This document shows positions 8,303 through 15,670 of a DNA stretch of 64,000 nucleotides, in pieces. A model generated the notes under the pieces. It searched no databases, was not told where the DNA came from, and was given only the letters and a program-made list of their open reading frames with translations. A program made the translations under genes and the position numbers. How positions within the stretch are numbered: position 1 is the stretch's first letter; every line of letters begins with the position of its first letter. This DNA is from Bacteroides sp. (GTDB lineage Bacteria; Bacteroidota; Bacteroidia; Bacteroidales; P3): assembly GCA_023662825.1 (NCBI GenBank), contig JAMPIH010000013.1, positions 1-64,000 of the forward strand, read 5' to 3'.

Positions 8303-10540
8303 TTATTCCCGACCCCATTTCAGGCGGAGGCTGTTGCTTACCACCGACACGGAGCTGAAGGCCATGGCCGCGCTGGCTATCATGGGGTTGAGCGTCCAGC
8401 CGAAGAAGGGATAGAGCAGGCCGCAGGCCAGCACGATGCCGATTACGTTATAGATGAACGCCCAGAAGAGGTTCTGCTTGATGACGCGGTACGTCCTGCG
8501 CGAGAGGCTCACGGCCTTGGGAAGCGCCGCGATGTCGTTCTCGGCATCGCCCACCAGCACCACCGAAGCCACGTTCATGGCGATGTCCGTGCCCCGCTTG
8601 AGCGCGATGCTCACGTCGGCCGTGGCCAGCGCCTGGCTGTCGTTGATGCCGTCGCCCACCATGGCCGTTTTCAAACCCCGTTCCTGCAATGCCCTGATGT
8701 AGTCCTGCTTGCCCTGAGGCTGCACGCCCGCCTTGTAGTGCAAGATGCCCAGTTCCGAAGCCAAGGCCGCGGCCGCCTTCTCATGGTCGCCCGTAAGCAG
8801 GTGCACCTCGATGCCCTGCTTCTGCAGTTTTTCCACCACCGAAGCCGCGCAGGGCTTAAGCCTGTCCGACACGCCGAGCGCCAGATACACCGCGTCAGCC
8901 GCGCCAAAAAACACCAGGCTGTAGGCTTTTTCCTGCCATACGGCAATGCTCTCTTTCCAATCCGGGACAAGCGCCGCCTTCTTGTCCTGCAGCAACGACA
9001 GCCCGCCGATCCAATATTCCGCGCCCTGATACGAGAACTCGAGGCCTTTTCCTGTAAGGGTCTCGTACTTCCCGAAATCTTCCAGGGCTTCCGCCGGCAA
9101 CGAACGTTCCGCCATAAGGCTTTCCACCCATTTTACGGCGGCGGCCGCCAACGGGTGGTCGTTCTTCCGTTCGGCCTCCCTGAACAGCGTCCACAGCCGG
9201 GGCGAAAGCGCCTCGTCTGTAAGGTACGCGCTCACTTCCGGCCTGCCCATCGTGAGCGTGCCCGTCTTGTCGAGGGCGATGGCCTGGGTGTGGCAAAGGT
9301 TCTCCAATGCCGAGGCGTCCTTAATCAGGATATGGTTCTGCGCCGCGCGCCCCATGCCCACCATCAGCGCCGTGGGCGTGGCCAGCCCCAGCGCGCAGGG
9401 ACAGGCGATCACCAGCACCGAAAGCGCGCACACAAGCGCCCGGTTGAATTCCGCCGTGCCGCCCGCCATAAGCCACACGGCAAAGGTTACCGCCGACAGG
9501 CAGAGGATCACCAGCACGAACACGGCCGCCACCTTGTCGGCCACCCGCTGCACTGGCGCCTTGCTGCCCTGCGCCTGACGCACCATGCGCACGATGCCCG
9601 CCAGCACCGTGCCCTGCCCCACGCCGGTAATCTCCACTTCCAGTCTTCCCTTCTGGTTCACCGTGCCGGCCACCACCTGGCTGCCCGCCTGTTTGGCCAC
9701 GGCCACTGGCTCGCCGGTAATCATGCTTTCATCCACATACGAGGAACCGCCGCACACCCTGCCGTCCACGGGAATCTGCGCCCCCGGGTGCACGCTTACC
9801 CTCTGCCCCGGCTGCAACCGGCTCACGGGCACCTGCCGTTCGCCGCCTGCCTCTATCAGGAATGCCGTGTCGGGCTGCAGGTGCATAAGGTCCTGCAAGG
9901 CCTTGGAAGTACCGTTCTTGGCGCGGCCTTCCATGAGTTTTCCCAACAGCACGAAGGCCACGATCATGCCCGAGGCCTCGAAGTACACGTGCGCCTCCAT
10001 GCCGTGGCGCTGCCAGTACTGCGGAAAACAGAGCGTAAAAAGGCTGAACACGAACGACACCAGCGCGCTCACGGCCACCAGCGTATCCATGTTGGCGCTC
10101 CACTGGCGCGCCAGGTTCCAGGCGTTGCGCACGAAATCGCGGCCCCCGATGTAGAGTATAAAGAACGAGAGCCACATCATGAGGATATTCTTGCCCGGAA
10201 AATGCCAGCCGTGCGCCATGCCCAGCACCATGAGCGGCAGGGCGAGGATCCAGGTAACGATGACCCGTCTCTTGAGCTTCAGGTAGAGTTTCCTGTTCTC
10301 CTTTTCCTGTTCGGTAAAAGGGTCGCGGGCATCGACGATCAGGTCGTAGCCGGCATCCTGTATGGCTTTCTGTAACTTTTCGGGGCTGAACGCGTCGTTG
10401 TACTCCACCGTAAGCAGTCCGGCGGCGAAATTGGCGGCGGCCTTCTCCACGCCCGGCTGGGCGGAGGCGATGGTCTCGGCACGGTGCGCGCATCCGGCGC
10501 AATGCAGCTTCAGCAAAGGGAAAGAGGCTTTTTGTGACAT
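8303..10540 (-). CDS. copA: Copper-type P1B heavy-metal translocating ATPase
   Basis: 745 aa from the ATG at 10540; upstream in-frame codons to 10699 overlap a repeat and look non-coding. It is an inner-membrane pump that exports Cu(I) (possibly Ag) using ATP. Order: one N-terminal HMA metal-binding domain with LHCAGCAH (CxxC near residues 13-16), paired transmembrane helices from about 90, the actuator domain with MITGEPVAV near residue 270, the membrane CPC metal site (380-382), the phosphorylated Asp424 in [11 protein letters not shown] motif NDHPLA, and [10 protein letters not shown] hinge near 625. CPC plus a CxxC HMA domain points to the CopA (Cu+) class. R1b lies upstream and its minus-directed promoter could feed this gene. 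A shared terminator follows. Confidence 0.92.
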   Translation of the reverse strand: MSQKASFPLLKLHCAGCAHRAETIASAQPGVEKAAANFAAGLLTVEYNDAFSPEKLQKAIQDAGYDLIVDARDPFTEQEKENRKLYLKLKRRVIVTWILALPLMVLGMAHGWHFPGKNILMMWLSFFILYIGGRDFVRNAWNLARQWSANMDTLVAVSALVSFVFSLFTLCFPQYWQRHGMEAHVYFEASGMIVAFVLLGKLMEGRAKNGTSKALQDLMHLQPDTAFLIEAGGERQVPVSRLQPGQRVSVHPGAQIPVDGRVCGGSSYVDESMITGEPVAVAKQAGSQVVAGTVNQKGRLEVEITGVGQGTVLAGIVRMVRQAQGSKAPVQRVADKVAAVFVLVILCLSAVTFAVWLMAGGTAEFNRALVCALSVLVIACPCALGLATPTALMVGMGRAAQNHILIKDASALENLCHTQAIALDKTGTLTMGRPEVSAYLTDEALSPRLWTLFREAERKNDHPLAAAAVKWVESLMAERSLPAEALEDFGKYETLTGKGLEFSYQGAEYWIGGLSLLQDKKAALVPDWKESIAVWQEKAYSLVFFGAADAVYLALGVSDRLKPCAASVVEKLQKQGIEVHLLTGDHEKAAAALASELGILHYKAGVQPQGKQDYIRALQERGLKTAMVGDGINDSQALATADVSIALKRGTDIAMNVASVVLVGDAENDIAALPKAVSLSRRTYRVIKQNLFWAFIYNVIGIVLACGLLYPFFGWTLNPMIASAAMAFSSVSVVSNSLRLKWGRE

Positions 10541-10677
10541 TTGATTAGTCCTTTTGATGATTATAATAATACAAATATACATCAATCGTGCAAATGTACA
10601 ATTTTTATACTGCAAACGATTTGCGTTTTGCCCCCCGGTCGGGAATGCAAATATCATATTTGGATCACCTCTAAGCC

Positions 10678-10792
10678 GTTTTCCGACCTGAGGATACAAC
10701 TGATTGATTTCTCAATCCGAGATTCCGAACCGTCGCAAGGTGCTTCCAACGGTTTTACTGTCTCTCCGTTGATGCAAACGGTACGAAAAGTT
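10678..10792 (-). repeat. R1 repeat, copy b
   Basis: Nearly the same ~110-bp element as copy a (opposite orientation) and copy c (same orientation). Conserved blocks are the CGACCTGAGGATACAAC end, the hairpin GATTGAtttcTCAATC (10702-10717), and the inverted pair CAACGG...CCGTTG (around 10747-10771). The minus-strand promoter box here is changed to TACCGTTTG (one extra base). The gap 10541-10947 holds no gene; besides this repeat I see only AT-rich upstream DNA of the two divergent genes. Confidence 0.6.
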
Positions 10793-10935
10793 CTTGAACC
10801 TACAAGGAATGAGGCCGGAAATCAACAGCGGAACCGCCCCCGTTAACATCCGTTAAGGAAAAACCCCGCCATTTTAACACTTTTCCGCCAGATTTTAACA
10901 CTTTTTAAGAAATTGATAAACAGCGAATTAATACA

Positions 10936-10943
10936 TATCTTTG
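10936..10943 (+). promoter_or_regulatory. -7 promoter box almost touching the start codon of the nuclease-like gene
   Basis: TATCTTTG ends only 4 nt before the ATG at 10948, so transcription would begin at or next to the start codon. This predicts a leaderless mRNA, unless translation begins elsewhere; no other Met occurs in the first 140 residues. Confidence 0.5.
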
Positions 10944-10947
10944 TGCC

Positions 10948-11607
10948 ATGGAAGCGAGTGAACCGTGCACACACGTTGGAACCCGCCGGACTAAACGCAA
11001 GCCCTTGAAGCACAGGAAACCCCACATAAAGCCCAAGCTGAGCCCCGCGCAGAAGGAAGCCATCTACGCGCTACCCCTCGGCAAGCAGTTCCGCATCGTG
11101 CATATCGATGCCGGGAGCGGCTTCGCCGTGTTCCAACACGTTCTCGTGGACACAGAGGCCAACGACTATGCGCAGGTGCTCGCGGTGGCCAAGGCCTACG
11201 CCAGGGAGACGCCCTGCGCCATCAATCCGGAGGTGGACAGGCGGGCGCTGGCGGCACGTAAAAGGCTCTTTCCCGGACTTCCCGTCACGAAAAACCGCTC
11301 CAACCCCGATCTGACCACCGAGAAGTACGGCTACATCGACGTGAAATCGCCTCTAAACAAGGGAAATATAATACGGAACGCCAATAACGCATGTCAACAG
11401 AACGCTATCGCGGTGATTACCGACTTCATGCTGAAAGAACAACTGAAGCACAAAGACATCATTCAGCTTACCGAGAAAATTTTTTCCACCCAAAACATTG
11501 ACCATCAGGAAAATCCAAACTACACCCAAGACCAGGTGCACTGGTTCGTGAAAGGAACGCTCCTAAAATACAACAGGTCGAAAAAGAATGAATCTTTTCC
11601 GACCTGA
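10948..11607 (+). CDS. Putative standalone CdiA-C-like nuclease (PD-(D/E)XK fold suspected)
   Basis: 219 aa. The N-terminus is basic (TRRTKRKPLKHRKPH), with no signal peptide. Residues about 45-110 resemble the region preceding the CdiA C-terminal nuclease domain of Bacteroides phage MuF-type proteins (NDYAQVLAVAKAYA...). The C-terminal domain has NPDLTTEKYGYIDVKSP near residues 118-134, a likely D-x(n)-D-x-K metal site, then a helical NANNACQQNAIAV segment and ends VHWFVKGTLLKYNR. This resembles the tRNA-nuclease CdiA_C family, but the assignment is by eye and uncertain. R1 repeats flank the gene on both sides in the same orientation, and the last codons overlap the hairpin at the edge of R1c. 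A truncated copy lies at 2302-2643. No immunity gene is evident beside it. Confidence 0.65.
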   Translation: MEASEPCTHVGTRRTKRKPLKHRKPHIKPKLSPAQKEAIYALPLGKQFRIVHIDAGSGFAVFQHVLVDTEANDYAQVLAVAKAYARETPCAINPEVDRRALAARKRLFPGLPVTKNRSNPDLTTEKYGYIDVKSPLNKGNIIRNANNACQQNAIAVITDFMLKEQLKHKDIIQLTEKIFSTQNIDHQENPNYTQDQVHWFVKGTLLKYNRSKKNESFPT

Positions 11608-11697
11608 GGATACAACGGACTGATTTTCAGTCTGAGGTTCTGCAACGTAGCAAGCTGCTTTCAACGGTTTTCTAACTCTCCGTTGGTGCAAAGGTAA
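11594..11697 (-). repeat. R1 repeat, copy c, overlapping the nuclease gene end
   Basis: Third copy of the ~110-bp element. On the minus strand it has TACCTTTG (about 11696-11689) followed by the inverted pair CAACGG/CCGTTG, the hairpin GACTGAtttTCAGTC and CCTCAGGTCGG. Compared with copies a and b the central hairpin has a compensatory T-A to C-G change. The last bases form a larger hairpin (CAGGTCGAAAAAGA with TCTTTTCCGACCTG, 11574-11606) followed on the minus strand by TTGTATTTTAG, a terminator-like end. A ~125-nt antisense RNA covering the nuclease 3' end is predicted. Confidence 0.6.
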
Positions 11698-11789
11698 GCA
11701 TTTTTGCGGAAACCGCCAAGAGACGCACTTTTTTAGCGGGTGAACCGATAGCTCCACCCCGCTGTCAACCGCTTGTTTTTTTCCTTTAC

Positions 11790-12300
11790 GAAGGATGCCG
11801 GGTGTTACTTTTCTTTGTCTTGCCAAAGAAAAGTAACCAAAAGAAAGCGTGTCCTATGCGGACGGCAGTCCTGCGCGGACGGCGCTCCTATGGCGGAGGG
11901 CAATTGGTGCTTGCCAAGGCTTCGGCCGCTCCCGCACCCCGCGCGCTTGGCCCGCGCTATGGAATAACTTCCGAGGCTGCGCCTCGAAAGAAAGGCACAT
12001 CGCAAAAACTTGCTTAACCTCTACAAACAACCATGTGCCTTCACGGACGGTTTCTGTGTCCGTAACCCGCACCCGGCGCTGCGGTCGGTACCGCTGGTGG
12101 TTGGTTAGCGCGCCTTTGGCGCGCGGATTTCGTGCCTCCGGCGGTTGTTGACGCGCTCGCTTCGCTGGCGCTTTTGGGGCACCTGCGGTGAGGGCGCCTT
12201 CGGCGAGGGGCGCGCGTCGCTTCGCTCGCGCGTCGGGCGCCTGCAGCGAGAGCCTGCATTGTGGCAGGCTTACACAGCGGTGGCGGGTGGCTTGCTTCGT
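11790..12300. other. Gene-free, GC-rich hairpin cluster
   Basis: The gap 11608-12469 has no convincing gene. It begins with the inverted repeat ACTTTTCTTTG-tcttgc-CAAAGAAAAGT (around 11809-11836), a motif that recurs in many Bacteroidota genomes. From about 11860 to 12270 it is packed with short GC-rich hairpins with tiny loops, such as GAGGCTGCGCCTC, GCGCGCctttgGCGCGC, GCGCCttcGGCG and CGCGCGtcgcttcgctCGCGCG. Open frames here are Arg/Ala/Pro-rich on every strand, typical of chance frames. It could be a non-coding RNA, a decayed element or a recombination hot spot. Confidence 0.5.
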
Positions 12301-12380
12301 CTTCTACGGTATTAATATAAAGCCAAACCAAAAGCAACACCAATTTTCGATTGTCAACAACTTGTTAATAAATTTTTCAT

Positions 12381-12388
12381 TAACTTTG
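12381..12388 (+). promoter_or_regulatory. -7 promoter box of the right secreted-protein gene
   Basis: TAACTTTG, preceded by CTTGTTAATAAATTTTT, followed by CAGGTTGCAGCG as in the paralogous promoter at 903-910. Predicted leader about 75 nt. Confidence 0.7.
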
Positions 12389-12397
12389 CAGGTTGCA

Positions 12398-12431
12398 GCG
12401 ATAACGTATGTTCGGATTGTGCCGTTATCGC
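12398..12431 (+). promoter_or_regulatory. Leader hairpin, covarying with the one at 860-893
   Basis: GCGATAACG (12398-12406) and CGTTATCGC (12423-12431) form a perfect 9-bp stem with a 16-nt loop in the 5' leader of the gene at 12470. The paralogous leader conserves stem length, loop length and position while two base pairs change in a compensatory way. Confidence 0.55.
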
Positions 12432-12469
12432 ATGATTTTTAGATAACTATCAGACTATATATCATCAAC

Positions 12470-13660
12470 ATGAAAAGGATATTTGGCATTCTTTTGGCCA
12501 TTGGATTAGCATTTTCTTTTGTCGGGAAGTCTTTTGCTAAAATTTATGAGGTTGACGGGAAGGTGCGGTATGCAATTGAGTTAAAGAAAATGACAGCTGC
12601 CGAAGCCCAAGTGGCTTTTAATCAAGGCTATGTGGACTTGTGGGCGTATGCCTATTTCAGTCAGGAATTTGTGGATGACCCGAATGGTATGATTACTGTT
12701 TCAAATGGAAAGATTACTGGGGTTAAGATTCAATTCACGCCAACGACACATGCTTACCAAATACAGGATAAATACGGTAATTTGGACAAGTCTCAAAAGA
12801 TTGCCAGATTTGCTCCAACAAAAAGTCGAGGTGCTGAGTGTGGTCGTTCTATTACACAAGGTTCCATGCCAGATGACGCAGTAGATGCACCGAGTTTTGT
12901 ATCAGGGACTTGTTGTCCCGAATGGTACTTTGGAGCATCTGCTGGAAACACCAAAAACATTAGTTCCATTATGGCACCATTCAATACGGATATTATCGTA
13001 GATGATAATGGTACCACTTGGTATAGGATTAAATTATATCCTATTCGTTATGAATGGCTGTCTATGCAGTCTTTCTATACATCGTTTTATTCATATGAAT
13101 CCAACCCAGCAGACCGCTTAGGTTGTGAAACGGATGCTTCCACATTTACAATATCTTACGATGGTCAAACAGACCCAATCAAACCACCGAAGTGGAATCA
13201 AGGAGACAATCAAGACTGGTCAATCTATGTGTGGAATCCGAGTGTATTAGATCCTTCAGAACAAGGCAAAGACCGCTGTGCATATATTATGGGGGGTGTA
13301 GAAATCGAATCCGACCCGGAAATGACCCTCACTGCCGACAAGACCTGCGGGGGCGAGGAGCTGAGCGGCAAGCTTGACGTAAAATCTTGGAACGGAAAGA
13401 CTTGGGCGGACTACAGCAAGGTTACGGTCTATGTTACGGACGGCACGGGCAACGCGAACGGCCGCAAGGACGTCACCGCGCAGGTGGCCTTCGCCAGCGG
13501 CCAGCAGGTGTTCGACGCGAGCGGCAACGTCACCGCCACCAGCAGCACCAACAACGCCCTCTCCAGCTACGCCTTCACGCTGCCCCCCAGCGCCTACATG
13601 ATAAACGGCGCGCCCGCGAAGTCCCTAATGTGGGACATCAGAGGTCTCTTTCTGGCGTAG
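12470..13660 (+). CDS. Secreted protein of unknown function, paralog of the protein at the left edge
   Basis: 396 aa with a signal peptide (MKRIFGILLAIGLAFSFVG, cleavage near residue 23). It shares its leader, its N-terminal pattern (VRYAIELKKMTAAEAQVAF) and the DPEMTLTADKTC motif (around residue 282) with the left-edge paralog. The first ~280 codons are AT-rich while the last ~115 are clearly GC-rich, with a repetitive Thr/Ser/Asn, Ig-like beta-strand character; the gene looks like a mosaic. It ends abruptly (DIRGLFLA, stop at 13658) without a recognisable sorting signal, so the C-terminus may be truncated. The encoded family is not recognised. Secretion is inferred from the signal peptide only. 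Confidence 0.8.
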   Translation: MKRIFGILLAIGLAFSFVGKSFAKIYEVDGKVRYAIELKKMTAAEAQVAFNQGYVDLWAYAYFSQEFVDDPNGMITVSNGKITGVKIQFTPTTHAYQIQDKYGNLDKSQKIARFAPTKSRGAECGRSITQGSMPDDAVDAPSFVSGTCCPEWYFGASAGNTKNISSIMAPFNTDIIVDDNGTTWYRIKLYPIRYEWLSMQSFYTSFYSYESNPADRLGCETDASTFTISYDGQTDPIKPPKWNQGDNQDWSIYVWNPSVLDPSEQGKDRCAYIMGGVEIESDPEMTLTADKTCGGEELSGKLDVKSWNGKTWADYSKVTVYVTDGTGNANGRKDVTAQVAFASGQQVFDASGNVTATSSTNNALSSYAFTLPPSAYMINGAPAKSLMWDIRGLFLA

Positions 13661-14283
13661 AAAAATCGCCGTATCTTCCTTTCAGTCAATTTATTACAAA
13701 GGTTTTTACAAGTTTTCGGTTGCAAAAACCGCTTTTGCAACGGGCAAAGATTTTGCCGGTTTCCGTATTGTGCTTTCATTCTGTTAGTTACAGAGGTCCG
13801 AAAATCCTTTTCGCTTTTTATTAGGGATTTTCGGGGGTGCGGATTTTCCGCATATTCCGCTTTTCACGTTTTTGCTTCTTTATTTTTGTTTTCAACAACA
13901 TATCACGATAAAATAATTTTTAAAAAATATATGGAATATATTTCGCGAAATAAATTAAAAACCGATTCCTTTTTCGACTCACTGATTTTAATCTATATGA
14001 TATCTTTTTGCAAGGTTCACTTCTGATGCTTCCGAACGAATCGACAAATTATTACATTTTGTAAATGGAATGGCCTTTTTCAGACTGTTTTTCGGGGGAC
14101 GCGGGGAAAAAATTTCGGGGTCGGGGGAAATTTTTTGGGTTGAACGGAAAAAATTTTGGAGTCGAGGGGGGAATTTTTTTTGTCACGGGAAAATTTTCGG
14201 GAGGGCTGGCCGGTTTTTTTCGGGAAAATCCGGGAAGAATCGCCGGTATTTCCGGTTCATTCGTTATTGTTAAATATTCTCGG
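13661..14283. other. Gene-free AT-rich gap with hairpins and a G-run/A-T palindrome tract
   Basis: No credible gene is present. Visible structure: GTTGCAAAA-accgc-TTTTGCAAC (around 13720-13742) and CCGAAAATCC...GGATTTTCGG (around 13798-13834), either of which could terminate the upstream gene. Then a very AT-rich stretch (13900-14060), and from about 14085 to 14240 a tract of alternating G-runs and A/T palindromes (GGGGAAAAAATTTCGGGG-like units repeated about six times). The chance frames across the tract have no protein-like character. Confidence 0.5.
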
Positions 14284-14291
14284 TATTTTTG
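14284..14291 (+). promoter_or_regulatory. -7 promoter box of the DUF3791/DUF3990 operon
   Basis: TATTTTTG matches TAnnTTTG and ends 21 nt before the GTG start at 14313, so the three-gene operon probably begins here. Confidence 0.5.
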
Positions 14292-14312
14292 TAGGCTGAA
14301 ACCCTTAGAAAA

Positions 14313-14534
14313 GTGCAGACAAAGCAAGATTCTATCACCTTTTTCCTTTCTTTCTGCGTGGAGATGTACAAGAACGCCCATGCCCTTTCGGGGGCGCAGG
14401 CTTTCGAAACGCTGTCTTCGTCCGGAGCTTTGCGGTTTCTCGAGGAGAACTACGAGCCCATCCATACGCAAAGTGCCCAATGGATCCTCGAAGAGATAGA
14501 AGAGTTCCTCAACACACAAAACGCCTCAAAGTGA
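14313..14534 (+). CDS. DUF3791-family protein, first gene of a toxin-antitoxin-like operon
   Basis: 73 aa with a GTG start (14313). The sequence TKQDSITFFLSFCVEMYKNAH, then ALSGAQAFETL, LRFLEENYEPIHTQSAQWILEEI and EEF, matches the DUF3791 pattern: a helical protein with a central HTQ motif. It is always found beside DUF3990 proteins in Firmicutes and Bacteroidota and is presumed to be the partner or antitoxin. Its stop TGA (14532-14534) overlaps the GTG of the next gene as GTGA, which implies translational coupling. It is cytoplasmic by sequence. Confidence 0.8.
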   Translation: MQTKQDSITFFLSFCVEMYKNAHALSGAQAFETLSSSGALRFLEENYEPIHTQSAQWILEEIEEFLNTQNASK

Positions 14535-15013
14535 AAGTTTTTCACGGTAGTTTAGAGCTCGTCAGGATGCCGGAGATACGGACGCCGAACCGCAGGCTGG
14601 ACTATGGTTCGGGGTTTTATCTTACAACCTCCCGTGAACAGGCCGAGTCTTGGGTAAAGCGAAAGGCGAAGAATCGTCCGGAAGGCGGCTATGTCAATGT
14701 GTACGAATATGATGAACGGCAGGAAAAGGGGTTGAGAATACTCGATTTTCAAACCCCTTCGGAAGAGTGGCTCGATTTTGTAATGGCGAACCGATTGGAG
14801 GCAAGCTTTCACCACGACTACGATATAGTGAAAGGTCCCGTTGCCAACGACCGGGTGTATGCTTCGTTTGCCGTCTATGAAGCGGGGCTTCTCGGAAAAA
14901 ATGAGCTTATCGCAGAGCTGAAAACCTACAAACTCGTCAATCAGATCCTGCTTCATGCAGAAAAGGCCCTTTCCACCTTGGCGTTTATCGAGGCAAAGGA
15001 GGTGCGCTCATGA
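14531..15013 (+). CDS. DUF3990-family protein, likely ADP-ribosyltransferase-like toxin
   Basis: 160 aa. I chose the GTG at 14531 because it overlaps the upstream stop (GTGA) and gives the typical family start VKVFHGSLELV. The motifs FHGS (residues 4-7), LDYGSGFYLTTSREQAESW (about 24-42) and the later Glu-containing segments match DUF3990, which belongs to the ADP-ribosyltransferase superfamily (H-x-S / Y / E arrangement). The activity and target are not known from sequence. The stop TGA overlaps the next ATG (ATGA), so all three genes are translationally coupled. Absence of a signal peptide suggests an intracellular target. Confidence 0.8.
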   Translation: MKVFHGSLELVRMPEIRTPNRRLDYGSGFYLTTSREQAESWVKRKAKNRPEGGYVNVYEYDERQEKGLRILDFQTPSEEWLDFVMANRLEASFHHDYDIVKGPVANDRVYASFAVYEAGLLGKNELIAELKTYKLVNQILLHAEKALSTLAFIEAKEVRS

Positions 15014-15228
15014 ACCGGAATATCACCGACAAGAACCTATACCTGATCCTGCCGGGAAAAGTGAGCCGGATGGCGGGAATGTACGCCGCCGAAGCGGGAA
15101 TCTCCGTGAACGAGGCCCTCTCCCGCATTTACCGCTCGGCCACCTACCGCGAACTGGAACACGAAGAAAGCAAGCTGTGGCACCATAGCCCGGTGGATCT
15201 TTACCATATGGTGCGGGAAGAGGAATAA
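15010..15228 (+). CDS. Small third gene of the DUF3791-DUF3990 operon
   Basis: 72 aa starting at ATG 15010, overlapping the DUF3990 stop by 4 nt. The protein has LYLILPGKVSRMAGMYAAEA near residues 10-29, then NEALSRIYRSATYRELEHEES and ends in a HxxPVDLYHMVREEE tail. It resembles the DUF3791-like companions found downstream of DUF3990 genes and may be a second antitoxin or a DNA-binding regulator; I cannot be sure. It is followed by 85 nt and the tRNA-Gly promoter. Confidence 0.7.
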   Translation: MNRNITDKNLYLILPGKVSRMAGMYAAEAGISVNEALSRIYRSATYRELEHEESKLWHHSPVDLYHMVREEE

Positions 15229-15298
15229 CGGAACTTCTGCCACTACCTTTTTTTCTTACCGTTTCAAAAAAATTTTGTTTTTAAAAAAATCTTTGTAC

Positions 15299-15306
15299 TT
15301 TTGCAG
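15299..15306 (+). promoter_or_regulatory. -7 promoter box of tRNA-Gly
   Basis: TACTTTTG (tgTACTTTTGcag) lies about 8 nt upstream of the tRNA 5' end at 15314, so very little 5' leader is transcribed. Confidence 0.55.
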
Positions 15307-15313
15307 TCCGATT

Positions 15314-15385
15314 GCGGAAGTAGCTCAGCTGGTAGAGCGCAACCTTGCCAAGGTTGAGGTCGCGAGTTCGAACCTCGTTTTCCGC
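15314..15385 (+). tRNA. tRNA-Gly (anticodon GCC)
   Basis: Full cloverleaf: acceptor GCGGAAG/TTTCCGC (last pair G-U), D-arm AGCTCAGCTGGTAGAGC, anticodon stem CAACC-TTGCCAA-GGTTG with anticodon GCC, T-arm GCGAG-TTCGAAC-CTCGT, discriminator T. CCA is not encoded. A Rho-independent terminator follows. Confidence 0.95.
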
Positions 15386-15391
15386 TCAAGA

Positions 15392-15420
15392 GCCGCCCGA
15401 AACGAGCGGCTTTTTTATTT
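15392..15420 (+). terminator. Terminator after tRNA-Gly
   Basis: GCCGC (15392-15396) pairs with GCGGC (15406-15410), followed by TTTTTTATTT. Confidence 0.75.
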
Positions 15421-15444
15421 GAGGCTTGTTTGCGAGCCTTCGGA

Positions 15445-15529
15445 GCCCCGATGGTGGAATCGGTAGACACGCAGGACTTAAAATCCTGTGAATGATGAAT
15501 TCGTGCGGGTTCAAGTCCCGCTCGGGGTA
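15445..15529 (+). tRNA. tRNA-Leu (anticodon TAA)
   Basis: Acceptor GCCCCGA/TCGGGGT, anticodon arm CAGGA-CTTAAAA-TCCTG with anticodon TAA, a long class-II variable arm (TGAATGATGAATTCGT), T-arm GCGGG-TTCAAGT-CCCGC and discriminator A. The long variable arm fits Leu. Confidence 0.95.
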
Positions 15530-15530
15530 C

Positions 15531-15566
15531 AAGGCCGCGAAGGAAATCTTCGCGGCCTTTTTTATT
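15531..15566 (+). terminator. Terminator after tRNA-Leu
   Basis: AAGGCCGCGAAG (15531-15542) pairs perfectly with CTTCGCGGCCTT (15548-15559), followed by TTTTATT. Confidence 0.85.
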
Positions 15567-15657
15567 CTCCTGCGCCACCTTCCTACGCTTTCTACCCTCC
15601 GGATTGCCGTTGATCCCGGCAAGTTTTTGTATTGCCCATATGTTATTAATAAATTTT

Positions 15658-15665
15658 TACCTTTG
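15658..15665 (+). promoter_or_regulatory. -7 promoter box next to the first beta-propeller lipoprotein gene
   Basis: TACCTTTG, preceded by TGTTATTAATAAATTTT as in other promoters here. It ends 5 nt before the ATG at 15671, predicting an almost leaderless transcript. Confidence 0.55.
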
Positions 15666-15670
15666 CAAGC

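Noticed and set aside
8240..10375. 711-residue open frame opposite the copper ATPase gene
   Set aside because: His/Arg/Gln-rich shadow translation of copA; no domain pattern, and copA itself is unmistakable.
11773..12151. Several 60-100-residue frames in the hairpin cluster
   Set aside because: All are Arg/Ala/Pro-rich on both strands, with no start context or domain; typical of hairpin-rich GC sequence.
14065..14499. 144-residue frame across the G-run tract
   Set aside because: Phe/Gly/Arg-rich low-complexity translation in a repetitive tract; overlaps the better-supported DUF3791 gene.
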